Origin: Cordia subcordata
Lineage: Eukaryota; Streptophyta; Magnoliopsida; Boraginales; Cordiaceae
Direction of reading: 5' to 3'
DNA: 64,000 nt
Assembly: GCA_028554755.1 (NCBI GenBank)
Contig: JAPTOF010000015.1
Coordinates: forward strand, 15,165,001 to 15,229,000
Shown here: positions 48,406 to 59,904 of the stretch, in pieces
Numbering within the stretch: the first letter of the stretch is position 1
Layout: every line of letters starts with the position of its first letter
Position numbers and translations under genes: made by a program
Notes under the pieces: generated by a model
Told to the model about the DNA's origin: nothing
What the model saw: the letters and a program-made list of their open reading frames with translations, nothing else
The model's database searches: none

Positions 48406-49936
48406 CTAAACTTTATCCTGTTTGGGCGAACTGCTGGAAGATGCTTCATGCGTCTTCTTGATTTGAAGCGGGCCCTTCAACGCGTCCTTGACTGATTCGA
48501 ACACGTGTTCCAAGGAATAGTTTCCTTCTTCCTCTGGATCCTGGGTCTGACCTGCAAGGCAAAAATATCGACTCCCTTGCTATTGTTGTGACATCTCCAT
48601 TGACATCTCTGACGGCGAAGATGATGATTCACCTTTTCGAGTGAACTGGACCATTTCTTCCTTTATTTGATCCATATACACCATCATCATCTCCTGTGAC
48701 GAAATTGTAGGATTCTCCTTCTGCAGTCTAATTGCAAACTGTTCAAAAGGTGATGTCGGAGCTTCTTGAAGTATCTTCTTCTTCCTCTCCTGCAACTCCT
48801 TCTTATAATGCTGGAGCTTAGCTTCAATCTCACTAATCAAATCCTAGGAATGCAACTTCTTAGTTGTCGGGTCTGTCTAGATCATCTTATGCCAGAATTT
48901 TGAGAAGAATACCCTCTTCAAACACGAAATATACTGATTTGCATGACCTACTTCTGGAACCCACCTAACTATCCAAGGGATTGAAAATTCCAGAAAGAAA
49001 TACATTGACGCCGCGCCTTCAACACATTGTTGTTGGTCTTCATGATTCTGGACCTTCGACAAACATTCCAACCATTCAGCATATAGTCCTCTGTATGGTT
49101 CTGGAAGGATGGTTGGGCTTGGACCAAAGAAATTCCACCAAATTATAAACCAAGATGGAACCTCCTTATTGAGTACAGTACCAGCAATCTTCACGAACCA
49201 AAAATGTTTGTGCTGGTCATTCTCAAAATAAAATACCTTTGAGAAAGCTTCAACATAATCCCAATATGAATATTGAATGGGACCTTGTTGTGTTGATACC
49301 ACATAGGACTTCAATTTATGTGTTGAGAGTCCCCACTGTTCAGCATTTATTATGCTCTTGATTGAGATCTTGCTATAAGCAATATCCTTGGACATCATAT
49401 CTGCCTTACCATTTTTCTTGAAGTGTTCAAAATCAGCAAACATGGTTTCCATGAGAATTTTCTCATAACGATGCCTAGTCTTATATGACTGAGCTGGGAA
49501 AGAAAACTCATTAAGATATTTTTACATGAGTAACCACGGATCCTGCTTATATGTCAGATCCTTTTGTGAGAGCTACATGATTATTTCCTGTTGAGAATTC
49601 TGAGTATATTGCACAGAATCATCATACTATATAATCAGAGATAAAGCGAAAGACCTTATATTTCTTTCTCTGCTTTTTCTCCAGTTCTTCAAGAAACTTG
49701 ATTGTTTCGAATATATTGGCGAGCTAGGATGAGGAAGTTTTATATCAAACTTCGAGCTCAAGTCTATTTTTCCAAATTCTGCCTCCTCAACGGCTAATTC
49801 GGTGCTTTATTTGCATAGGAATAATCTCGGCTTTATTTCCCCTGCCACGACCACCATGACCATATTTGCCACGGCCTTGACCACTACCATGGACATATTT
49901 TCCACGGCCTTGTCCTCCCCTATTAGGGGATTGCAT
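48406..49936 (-). pseudogene. Unit 3 ORF2 remnant
   Basis: ATG 49936-49934. Open segments 49452-48877 (191 codons, KTRHH-downstream through the WWNFFGPSP block) and 48840-48580 (coiled coil and QKENPTISSQE) are joined through the shared stops MI*TDP and HS*DL. It has fewer CTG-site indels than units 2 and 5 in its C-terminal third, so it gives a good reading of that region. N-terminal indels occur at 49625-49800. Confidence 0.83.
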
Positions 49937-49940
49937 CACC

Positions 49941-52360
49941 CTACAAATATTCACGAGAAAGAAAATCAGGCAAAGTATTATTCTTTCCCTGAATGTGTTT
50001 GATTTCAAAATCAAAAGGGGCTAAATTGGCTTGCCACCTTGTAAACATTTGTTTTGAAACATCATGTTTGAAATCTTTATTAAACATGAATTTTGCAGAT
50101 TGGCAATCAGTTTTTATCAAAAACCGTTGATTAAGAAGATCGTCTTGAAATTTTAAAACACATTTGACGATTGCAAGTATTTCTTTTGAAATAGTAGCAT
50201 AATTTTTCTGGCTTGAATTCCATTTGCCAGAATGGAAAAGAACAAGATATTCTTGTTTTGTAAAAGGGTGAACTTGTTTGAGCACTCCTCCATAGCCAAT
50301 ATCTGACGTATCAGTCTCCACAATTTATACCACTGTGGATTCTCTAACATTAAACAAGGCAACTGTTTGACCTTAGATTTGATCACTCTCACTGCCTCAG
50401 TATGACTATCTGACCAAGGGGAAGGGGATTTCCTAAGTCTATCATATAAAATAGCAGTATCTGCAGCCAAGTTTTTATAATAAGGCTGAATATAATTTAA
50501 ACTGCCTAAAAATCTTTGTAATTGTTTTTTATCCACAATTATATTTGGAAATTTAGAAGCAAATTCAATACTTCTATCAATAGGAATTATTTTTCCATCT
50601 TCAATAAAATAACCAAGAAATCTAATTTTAGATTGAAAAACCTGCATTTTTGGTTTAGAAATAACTAACCCATTTTGAATAACAATCTTTTTAAAAATAT
50701 CCAAATGTTTGAAATGGGTTTTAATGTCTTTTGAAAATACCAAGACATCATCAATATAAACAACCATAAAATCACTATAAGGTATGAATATATCATTCAT
50801 AATATTTTGAAATTCAGAAGGTGCATTTTTTAATCCAAATGGCATAACATTCCATTCAAAATGACCAAAAGGTACAACAAATGCGCTTTTATACTTATCT
50901 TCTTCAACTACCTGTATTTGATAGTATCCTGATTTCATATCAAAATTTGAAAATACACAAGCATCATGTACCCTATCAATAAGATCTTTTTTATTGGGAA
51001 TAGGGTATCTAATCCATTTAAGAACTTTATTAAGAGGTTTATAATTAACGACTAACCTTGGAGTTCCTCTTTCAATTTTAGATTTTTTATTAACATAAAA
51101 TCCTGCACAACTCCAAGGTGAACTAGATTTTCTAGTTAATCCTTTATGAAGGAAAGTATTTATTTCTTCCTTACATCTTCCTAATTCTTCACTACTCATC
51201 TGACATGGTCGAGATTTAGTGGTTATATTTCTTTCCTCAAAATTATCCACATAAGGTAAAGATACAATATGTTTCTTCCTATCCCAAAATGCAAAAGGAT
51301 GGTCAGCACAAATATCTGCAGAGAATTGATTTATTATCAATTTTATTTTTTCCTGTAATTTTGGATTATTTAACTTTTCCTTTATTGTTAAGGTGTTAAT
51401 TTCTTGTTTGAGATAATTTAATTGATTACCTTTTGCTTTAATTAATTCCACCATCTCATTATGAACTCTAGTTATTGGGTCCTTAATAAATTTGAATTTT
51501 ATATCAGATCCTTCAAAACTACCTATTATACCATTAGTAGTTATCTCCTTAATTGGGAAGATTTTGTGAAGGAAAGGAGTACCTAAAATGACCTGATTTG
51601 TCATATTTCTAACTAAAACAAAGCTAGTAGTAATAGACTGCTTATCCCGACGAATATAGGCTTGAGATAATTTATATAAAATCTCCATTTTATTCCCACT
51701 TGTAGAAGATAAAGAATGGGTGGTTTTTTCAAAATATTTTGCTGGAATAAGACCTTCCGGATACAATTAAGGTCTGCGCCACTATCTATTAGTGCGATTA
51801 ATTCTTTTCTGAATTCTCCTCTTATTAAGAGAGTTATCTTGACTAACCATTTTTGTGAAGTTATATACTCCATCTTACCTAAAAATGGTTCTAATTCCTG
51901 ATTACTAGATTGTCCTAAAGATTCCTGGACTATAGTCTTACCCTTATCCAGACTATCTATCCTATCATTTATTCTACCTAATTGGGTTTTTATTTGAGTA
52001 TTTTCTTGAGACAATATTTTCATCTCAGTTTTCAGGTTATTAACTTCTATTTGAAGATCCTGAATAGTAGTTACAGACGCTACTGATGAAGAAATATTAT
52101 GTTTTTCTGCTAACCTTTTCTTAACTTTTGTTAGAGTATAAGGTACAAATTTTTGAGTTTCCTGGATACTTATTTCTTCAGGTTCTTTTAATTTTCCTAA
52201 AGATTCTAGAATTTTATTTCTAACCTCAGAATCTTTAACTATTCTAAGAAGTTCAATGATATTATCATTGGTTAAAACATTCAATTGAAATTCTTTGAAT
52301 TGTGACAGAAGTTGGTAATAATTATTATCTTCTTCACTTTGTATTTTATATTATTATTTT
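49941..52360 (-). pseudogene. Unit 3 polyprotein segment: linker-PR-RT-RNase H (most intact)
   Basis: 52284-51613 covers the linker and protease N-terminal part (DSGADLNCI). A lost T in a CTG near 51757 shifts the frame. 51766-50153 (537 codons) then runs open through the protease C-terminal half, the complete RT (FGLKNAPSEF, YIDDVLVFS) and the connection region to the RNase H border. A base missing from an A-run near 50325, shared by the other array units, shifts into the last frame, 50321-49941 (METDTSDIGYGG to LPDFLSREYL). Only two shifts separate this copy from a continuous reading. Confidence 0.88.
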
Positions 52361-52696
52361 TTACCTGATATATAGAAAGGTCTCCATCTGAGTCAAAAGG
52401 AAAGGCCAAAACGCCAACACGCCTTCAACCACGGCAAACGGCAACTGGTCGGGTGACTCCAAAGAAGTTCAGAAAAATAGACTTCAAGCTCAGAAGTTTA
52501 TATAAAACTTCCTCATCCCAGTTCACCAATATATTCAGAAACAATCAAGTTTCTTGAAGAACTGAGAGAAAAGCAGAGAAAGAAATATAAGTTCTTTCGC
52601 TTCAGCTCTGAATACAGAGTATGATGATTCTGTGCAATATACTCAGAATTCTCATCAGGAAATAATCCTGCATCTTTCACAGATCCAGACATTCAA
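52361..52696. repeat. Junction module 3
   Basis: Leader fragment (52361-52461) and inverted ORF2 fragment (about 52469-52684) with the same breakpoints as modules 1 and 2. Confidence 0.85.
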
Positions 52697-53405
52697 GACC
52701 GCAAATAACAGCAGTCCGCGGACATAGATGAGTCCTTAAGCTTAGGCTATATCTAGAGATAAATCAAGAGTAGAATCATGGGGCTTTTACCTGATATATA
52801 GATAGGTCTCCATCTGAGTCAAAAGGAAAGGCCAAAACGCCAACACGCCTTCAACCACGGCAAACGGCAACTGGCCGAGCGACTCTAGAGATCAATCTAT
52901 ATATTTCGGACCATAATTCCAAATTTATCTCAGATATATCTTAACCTTAAGACCTTAACGATGACAGCGGAGTCTTTGAGGGTCATCCTCTAGGTCTGAG
53001 ACTGGCCTAAGACATGCTCTTATGGTATGGTGGTATTACTCGAATCCATCAGAGTCTCAGCCTGTCATTGGGCTGATCAATAACAAAATAAAATAAAATG
53101 ACAAAAAATAAAAAATAACAGTACCTGTAACAAAAACTGTTGAGCTTTTATTAATTTAAACAAGATTACAATAATAAAGAGAAAAATAAAAAACTACACT
53201 CTCCTCCTCTCTCTGATCTGAGACTTGGCTTTTATAGACACTTGGTTGCTCGGACATGCAACAAAAATTAAATCCAACTTTCCACGGACTTCACAAATTT
53301 TGAATCGGAAACACAATAATTACAAACAAGAAACGTAAAAACCTATGTTTATCTACGAGAAAGTAGACGTGATTTGTCCAATACGACAAATCGACACTAC
53401 CGACC
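52697..53405 (-). promoter_or_regulatory. Unit 4 promoter/leader region
   Basis: Canonical TATA (minus about 53239-53227) and polyadenylation-type signal near 53150, collinear with the other units. Confidence 0.75.
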
Positions 53406-54928
53406 CTAAACTTTATCTGTTTGGCGAATCTGGAAGATGCTTCATGCGTCTTTTTGATTTGAAGCGGGCCCTTCAACGCGTCCTTGACTGATTCGAACAC
53501 GTGTTCCAAGGAATAGTTTCCTTCTTCCTCTGGATCCTGGGTCTGACCTGCAAGGCAAAAATATCGACTCCCTTGCTATTGTTGTGACATCTCCATTGAC
53601 ATCTCTGGCGAAGATGATGATTCACCTTTTCGAGTGAATCGACCATTTCTTCCTTTATTTGATCCATATACACCATCATCATCTCCTGTGACGAAATTGT
53701 AGGATTCTCCTTCGCAGTCTAATTGCAAACTTCAAAAGGTGATTTCGGAGCTTCTTGAAGTCTCTTCTTCTTCCTCTCCTGCAACTCCTTCTTATAATGC
53801 TGGAGCTTAGCTTCAATCTCGCTAATCAAATCCTGGGCATGCAACTTCTGGGTTGTCCGATCTGTCTAGATCATCTTATGCCAGAATTTTGAGAAGAATA
53901 CCCTCTTCAAACACGAAATATACTGATTTGCATGACCTACTTCTGGAACCCACCTAACTATCCAAGGGATTGAAAATTCCAGAAAGAAATACATTGACGC
54001 CGCGCCTTCAACACATTGTTGTTGGTCTTCATGATTCTGGACCTTCGACAAACATTCCAACCATTCAGCATATAGTCCTCTGTATGGTTCTGGAAGGATG
54101 GTTGGGCTTGGACCAAAGAAATTCCACCAAATTATAAACCAAGATGGAACCTCCTTATTGAGTACAGTACCAGCAATCTTCACGAACCAAAAATGTTTGT
54201 GCTGGTCATTCTCAAAATAAAATACCTTTGAGAAAGCTTCAACATAATCCCAATATGAATATTGAATGAGACCTTGTTGTGTTGATACCACATAGGACTT
54301 CAATTTATGTGTTGAGAGTCCCCACTGTTCAGCATTTATTATGCTCTTGATTGAGATCTTGCTATAAGCAATATCCTTGGACATCATATCTGCCTTACCA
54401 TTTTTCTTGAAGTGTTCAAAATCAGCAAACATGGTTTCCATGAGAATTTTCTCATAACGATGCCTAGTCTTATATGACTGAGCTGGGAAAGAAAACTCAT
54501 TAAGATATTTTTACATGAGTAACCACGGATCCTGCTTATATGTCAGATCCTTTTGTGAGAGCTACATGATTATTTCCTGTTGAGAATTCTGAGTATATTG
54601 CACAGAATCATCATACTCTGTATTCAGAGCTGAAGCGAAAGAACTTATATTTCTTTCTCCTGCTTTTTTCTCCAGTTCTTCAAGAAACTTGATTGTTTCT
54701 GAATATATTGGCGAGCTAGGATGAGGAAGTTTTATATCAAACTTCTGAGCTCGAAGTCTATTTTTCCGAAATTCTGCCTCCTCAACAGCTAATACCATTT
54801 CTTTATTTGCATAGGAATAATCTCGGCTTTATTTCCTGCCACGACCACCATGACCATATTTGCCACGGCCTTGACCACTACCATGGACATATTTTCCACG
54901 GCCTTGTCCTCCCTATTAGGGATTGCAT
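53406..54928 (-). pseudogene. Unit 4 ORF2 remnant
   Basis: ATG 54928-54926, stop side at 53408-53406. 54441-53866 (191 codons) is open through WWNFFGPSP and ends at the shared MI* stop. The second shared stop (HS*DL) is absent here: the sequence reads HAQDLISE (near 53835), so this unit differs from units 1-3 and 5 at that codon. The N-terminal part 54798-54562 ends at the shared EIIM* stop. Confidence 0.82.
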
Positions 54929-54932
54929 CACC

Positions 54933-57339
54933 CTACAAATATTCACGAGAAAGAAAATCAGGCAAAGTATTATTCTTTCCTGAATGTGTTTGATTTCAAA
55001 ATCAAAAGGGGCTAAATTGGCTTGCCACCTTGTAAACATTTGTTTTGAAACATCATGTTTGAAATCTTTATTAAACATGAATTTTGCAGATTGGCAATCA
55101 GTTTTTATCAAAAGCAGTTGATTAAGAAGATCGTCTTGAAATTTTAAAACACATTTGACGATTGCAAGTATTTCTTTTGAAATAGTAGCATAATTTTTCT
55201 GGCTTGAATTCCATTTGCCAGAATGGAAAAGAACAAGATATTCTTGTTTTGTAAAAGGGTGAACTTGTTTGAGCACTCCTCCATAGCCAATATCTGACGA
55301 CGGTCTCACAATTTATACCACTGTGGATTCTCTAACATTAAACAAGGCAACTGCTTGACCTTAGATTTGATCACTCTCACCGCCTCGATGACTATCGACC
55401 AAGGGAAGGGGATTTCTAAGTCTATCATATAAAATAGCGATTCTGCCAAGTTTTTATAATAAGGCTGAATATAATTTAAACTGCCTAAAAATCTTTGTAA
55501 TTGTTTTTTATCCACAATTATATTTGGAAATTTAGAAGCAAATTCAATACTTCTATCAATAGGAATTATTTTTCCATCTTCAATAAAATAACCAAGAAAT
55601 CTAATTTTAGATTGAAAAACCTGCATTTTTGGTTTAGAAATAACTAACCCATTTTGAATAACAATCTTTTAAAAATATCCAAATGTTTGAAATGGGTTTT
55701 AATGTCTTTTGAAAATACCAAGACATCATCAATATAAACAACCATAAAATCACTATAAGGTATGAATATATCATTCATAATATTTTGAAATTCAGAAGGT
55801 GCATTTTTTAATCCAAATGGCATAACATTCCATTCAAAATGACCAAAAGGTACAACAAATGCAGTTTTATACTTATCTTCTTCAACTACCTGTATTTGAT
55901 AGTATCCTGATTTCATATCAAAATTTGAAAATACACAAGCATCATGTACCCTATCAATAAGATCTTTTTTATTGGGAATAGGGTATCTAATCCATTTAAG
56001 AACTTTATTAAGAGGTTTATAATTAACGACTAACCTTGGAGTTCCTCTTTCAATTTTAGATTTTTTATTAACATAAAATCCTGCACAACTCCAAGGTGAA
56101 CTAGATTTTCTAGTTAATCCTTTATGAAGGAAAGTATTTATTTCTTCCTTACATCTTCCTAATTCTTCACTACTCATCTGACATGGTCGAGATTTAGTGG
56201 TTATATTTCTTTCATCAAAATTATCCACATAAGGTAAAGATACAATATGTTTCTTCCTATCCCAAAATTCAAAAGAATGGACAACACAAATATCTGCAGA
56301 GAATTGATTTATTATCAATTTTATTTTTTCCTGTAATTTTGGATTATTTAACTTTTCCTTTATTGTTAAGGTGTTAATTTCTTGTTTGAGATAATTTAAT
56401 TGATTACCTTTTGCTTTAATTAATTCCACCATCTCATTATGAACTCTAGTTATTGGGTCCTTAATAAATTTGAATTTTATATCAGATCCTTCAAAACTAC
56501 CTATTATACCATTAGTAGTTATCTCCTTAATTGGGAAGATTTTGTGAAGGAAAGGAGTACCTAAAATGACCTGATTTGTCATATTTCTAACTAAAACAAA
56601 GCTAGTAGTAATAGACTGTTTATCCTGACGAATATAGGCTTGAGATAATTTATATAAAATCTCCATTTTATTCCCACTTGTAGAAGATAAAGAATGGGTG
56701 GTTTTTTCAAAATATTTTGCTGGAATAAGACCTTCCTGGATACAATTAAGGTCTGCGCCACTATCTATTAGTGCGATTAATTCTTTTCTGAATTCTCCTC
56801 TTATTAAGAGAGTTATCTTGACTAACCATTTTTGTGAAGTTATATACTCCATCTTACCTAAAAATGGTTCTAATTCCTGATTACTAGATTGTCCTAAAGA
56901 TTCCTGGACTATAGTCTTACCCTTATCCAGACTATCTATCCTATCATTTATTCTACCTAATTGGGTTTTTATTTGAGTATTTTCTTGAGACAATATTTTC
57001 ATCTCAGTTTTCAGGTTATTAACTTCTATTTGAAGATCCTGAATAGTAGTTCTGACGCCATCGATGAAGAAATATTATGTTTTTCTCGCTAACCTTTTCT
57101 TAACTTTTGTTAGAGTATAAGGTACAAATTTTTGAGTTTCTGGATACTTATTTCTTGAGTTCTTTTAATTTTCCTAAAGATTCTAGAATTTTATTTCTAA
57201 CCTCAGAATCTTTAACTATTCTAAGAAGTTCAATGATATTATCATTGGTTAAAACATTCAATTGAAATTCTTTGAATTGTGACAGAAGTTGGTAATAATT
57301 ATTATCTTCTTCACTTTGTATTTTATATTATTATTTTTT
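54933..57339 (-). pseudogene. Unit 4 polyprotein segment: linker-PR-RT-RNase H
   Basis: 57002-55644 (452 codons) is open from the coiled coil through protease and RT including YIDDVLVFS, then slips at the T-run near 55672. A small substitution cluster lies at 56268-56285. Indels at CAG/CTG sites occur near 57048-57062, 55295-55310 and 55380-55450. RNase H is recognisable to the stop at 54935-54933. Confidence 0.86.
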
Positions 57340-57667
57340 ACATGATATATAGAAAGGTCTCCATCTGAGTCAAAAGGAAAGGCCAAACGCCAACACGCCT
57401 TCAACCACGGCAAGCGGCAATCGGTCGGGTGACTCCAAAGAAGTTCAGAAAAATAGACTTCAAGCTCGAAGTTTATATAAAACTTCCTCATCCGATTCAC
57501 CAATATATTCGAAACAATCAAGTTTCTTGAAGAATCGAGAGAAAAGCAGAGAAAGAAATATAAGTTCTTTCGCTTCAGCTCTGAATACAGAGTATGATGA
57601 TTACTGCAATATACTCGAATTCTCATCAGGAAATAATCCTGCATCTTTCACAGATCCAGACATTCAA
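57340..57667. repeat. Junction module 4
   Basis: Leader fragment (57340-57438) and inverted ORF2 fragment (about 57441-57655). It has the same breakpoints, with the most CAG/CTG-site differences of the four modules. Confidence 0.85.
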
Positions 57668-58371
57668 GACCGCAAATAACAGCAGTCCGCGGACATAGAT
57701 GAGTCCTTAAGCTTAGGCTATATCTAGAGATAAATCAAGAGTAGAATCATGGGGCTTTTACCTGATATATAGATAGGTCTCCATCTGAGTCAAAAGGAAA
57801 GGCCAAAACGCCAACACGCCCTCAACCACGGCAATCGGCAACGGGCTGAGCGACTCTAGAGATCAATCTATATATTTCGGACCATAATTCCAAATTTATC
57901 TCAGATATATCTTAACCTTAAGACCTTAACGATGACAATGAGTCTTTGAGGGTCATCCTCTAGGTCCGAGGCGGCCTAAGACATGCTCTTATGGTATGGT
58001 GGTATTACTCGAATCCATCAGAGTCTCAGCCTGTCATTGGGCTGATCAATAACAAAATAAAATAAAATGACAAAAATAAAAATAATGCACTGTAATAAAA
58101 GCTGTTGAGCTTTTATTAATTTAAACAAGATTACAATAATAAAGAGAAAAATAAAAAACTACACTCTCCTCCTCTCTCTGATCTGAGACTTGGCTTTTAT
58201 AGACACTTGGTTGCTCGGACATGCAACAAAAATTAAATCCAACTTTCCACGGACTTCACAAATTTTGAATCCGGGAAACACAATAATTACAAACAAGAAA
58301 CGTAAAAACCTATGTTTATCTACGAGAAAGTAGACGTGATTTGTCCAATACGACAAATCGACACTACGACC
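57668..58371 (-). promoter_or_regulatory. Unit 5 promoter/leader region
   Basis: Canonical TATA (minus about 58204-58192) and polyadenylation-type signal near 58110. Would drive transcription leftwards into junction module 4 and unit 4. Confidence 0.75.
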
Positions 58372-59900
58372 CTAAACTTTATCCTGTTTGGGCGAATCTG
58401 GAAGATGCTTCATGCGTCTTCTTGATTTGTAGCGGGCCTTTCAACGCGTCCTTGATTGATTCGAACACGTGTTCCAAGGAATAGTTTCCTTCTTCCTTTG
58501 GATACTGGGTCTGACCTGCAAGGCAAAAATATCGACTCCCTTGCTATTGTTGTGACATCTCCATTGACATCTCGTGGCGAAGATGATGATTCACCTTTTT
58601 GAGTGAACTGGACCATTTCTTCCTTTATTTGATCCATATACGCCATCATAATCTCCTGTGACGAAATTGTAGGATTCTCCTTCTGCAGTCTGATTGCAAA
58701 CTGCTCAAAAGGTGATGTCGGAGCTTCTTGAAGTATCTTCTTCTTCCTCTCCTGCAACTCCTTCTTATAATGCTGGAGCTTAGCTTCAATCTCACTAATC
58801 AAATCCTAGGAATGCAACTTCTTAGTTGTCGGGTCTGTCTAGATCATCTTATGCCAGAATTTTGAGAAGAATACCCTCTTCAAACACGAAATATACTGAT
58901 TTGCATGACCTACTTCTGGAACCCACCTAACTATCCAAGGGATTGAAAATTCCAGAAAGAAATACATTGACGCCGCGCTTCAACACATTGTTGTTGGTCT
59001 TCATGATTCTGGACCTTCGACAAACATTCCAACCATTCAGCATATAGTCCTCTGTATGGTTCTGGAAGGATGGTTGGGCTTGGACCAAAGAAATTCCACC
59101 AAATTATAAACCAAGATGGAACCTCCTTATTGAGTACAGATCAGCAATCTTCACGAACCAAAAATGTTTGTGCTGGTCATTCTCAAAATAAAATACCTTT
59201 GAGAAAGCTTCAACATAATCCCAATATGAATATTGAATGGGACCTTGTTGTGTTGATACCACATAGGACTTCAATTTATGTGTTGAGAGTCCCCACTGTT
59301 CAGCATTTATTATGCTCTTGATTGAGATCTTGCTATAAGCAATATCCTTGGACATCATATCTGCCTTACCATTTTTCTTGAAGTGTTCAAAATCAGCAAA
59401 CATGGTTTCCATGAGAATTTTCTCATAACGATGCCTAGTCTTATATGACTGAGCTGGGACAGAAAACTCATTAAGATATTTTTACATGAGTAACCACGGA
59501 TCCTCGCTTATATGTCGATCCTTTTGTGAGAGCTACATGATTATTTCTGTTGAGAATTACGAGTATATTGCATGTAATCATCATACTCTGTATTCAGAGT
59601 CAAGCGAAAGAACTTATATTTCTTTCTCCTGCTTTTTTCTCCAGTTCTTCAAGAAACTTGATTGTTTCTGAATATATTGGCGAGCTAGGATGAGGAAGTT
59701 TTATATCAAACTTCTGAGCTCGAAGTCTATTTTTCCGAAATTCTGCCTCCTCAACAGCTAATTCCAGTGCTTTATTTGCATAGGAATAATCTCGGGCTTT
59801 ATTTCCCCTGCCACGACCACCATGACCATATTTGCCACGGGCTTGACCACTACCATGGACATATTTTCCACGGCCTTGTCCTCCCTATTAGGGATTGCAT
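58372..59900 (-). pseudogene. Unit 5 ORF2 remnant
   Basis: ATG 59900-59898. Recognisable domains as in other units. Open pieces are 59412-59104 and 58802-58410. The MI*, HS*, LLM* and EIIM* stops are shared with units 1-3. Indels at CTG/CAG lie near 58975, 59140, 59505-59600 and 58390-58575. Confidence 0.82.
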
Positions 59901-59904
59901 CACC

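Larger units (their letters stand above)
37818..57667 (-). repeat. Tandem array of ~4.97-5.00-kb EPRV units (units 1-4)
   Basis: The landmark CCGCAAATAACAGCAGTCCG recurs near 42729, 47694, 52697 and 57668, giving spacings of about 4965, 5003 and 4971 bp. Unit 1 begins at the palindrome. Each unit, read leftwards, contains CP-PR linker, PR, RT, RNase H, ORF2 and promoter/leader. Units are separated by a constant junction of a ~100-bp leader fragment and a ~220-bp inverted ORF2 fragment. Units differ by scattered substitutions and indels, so they are distinct copies. Confidence 0.92.

Noticed and set aside
42391..57667. Array explained purely as assembly duplication
   Set aside because: Units differ by real-looking substitutions (for example the protease patch in unit 2, the HAQDL codon in unit 4 and the linker of unit 5), so they are not one sequence copied by software. 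Copy number still needs read support.
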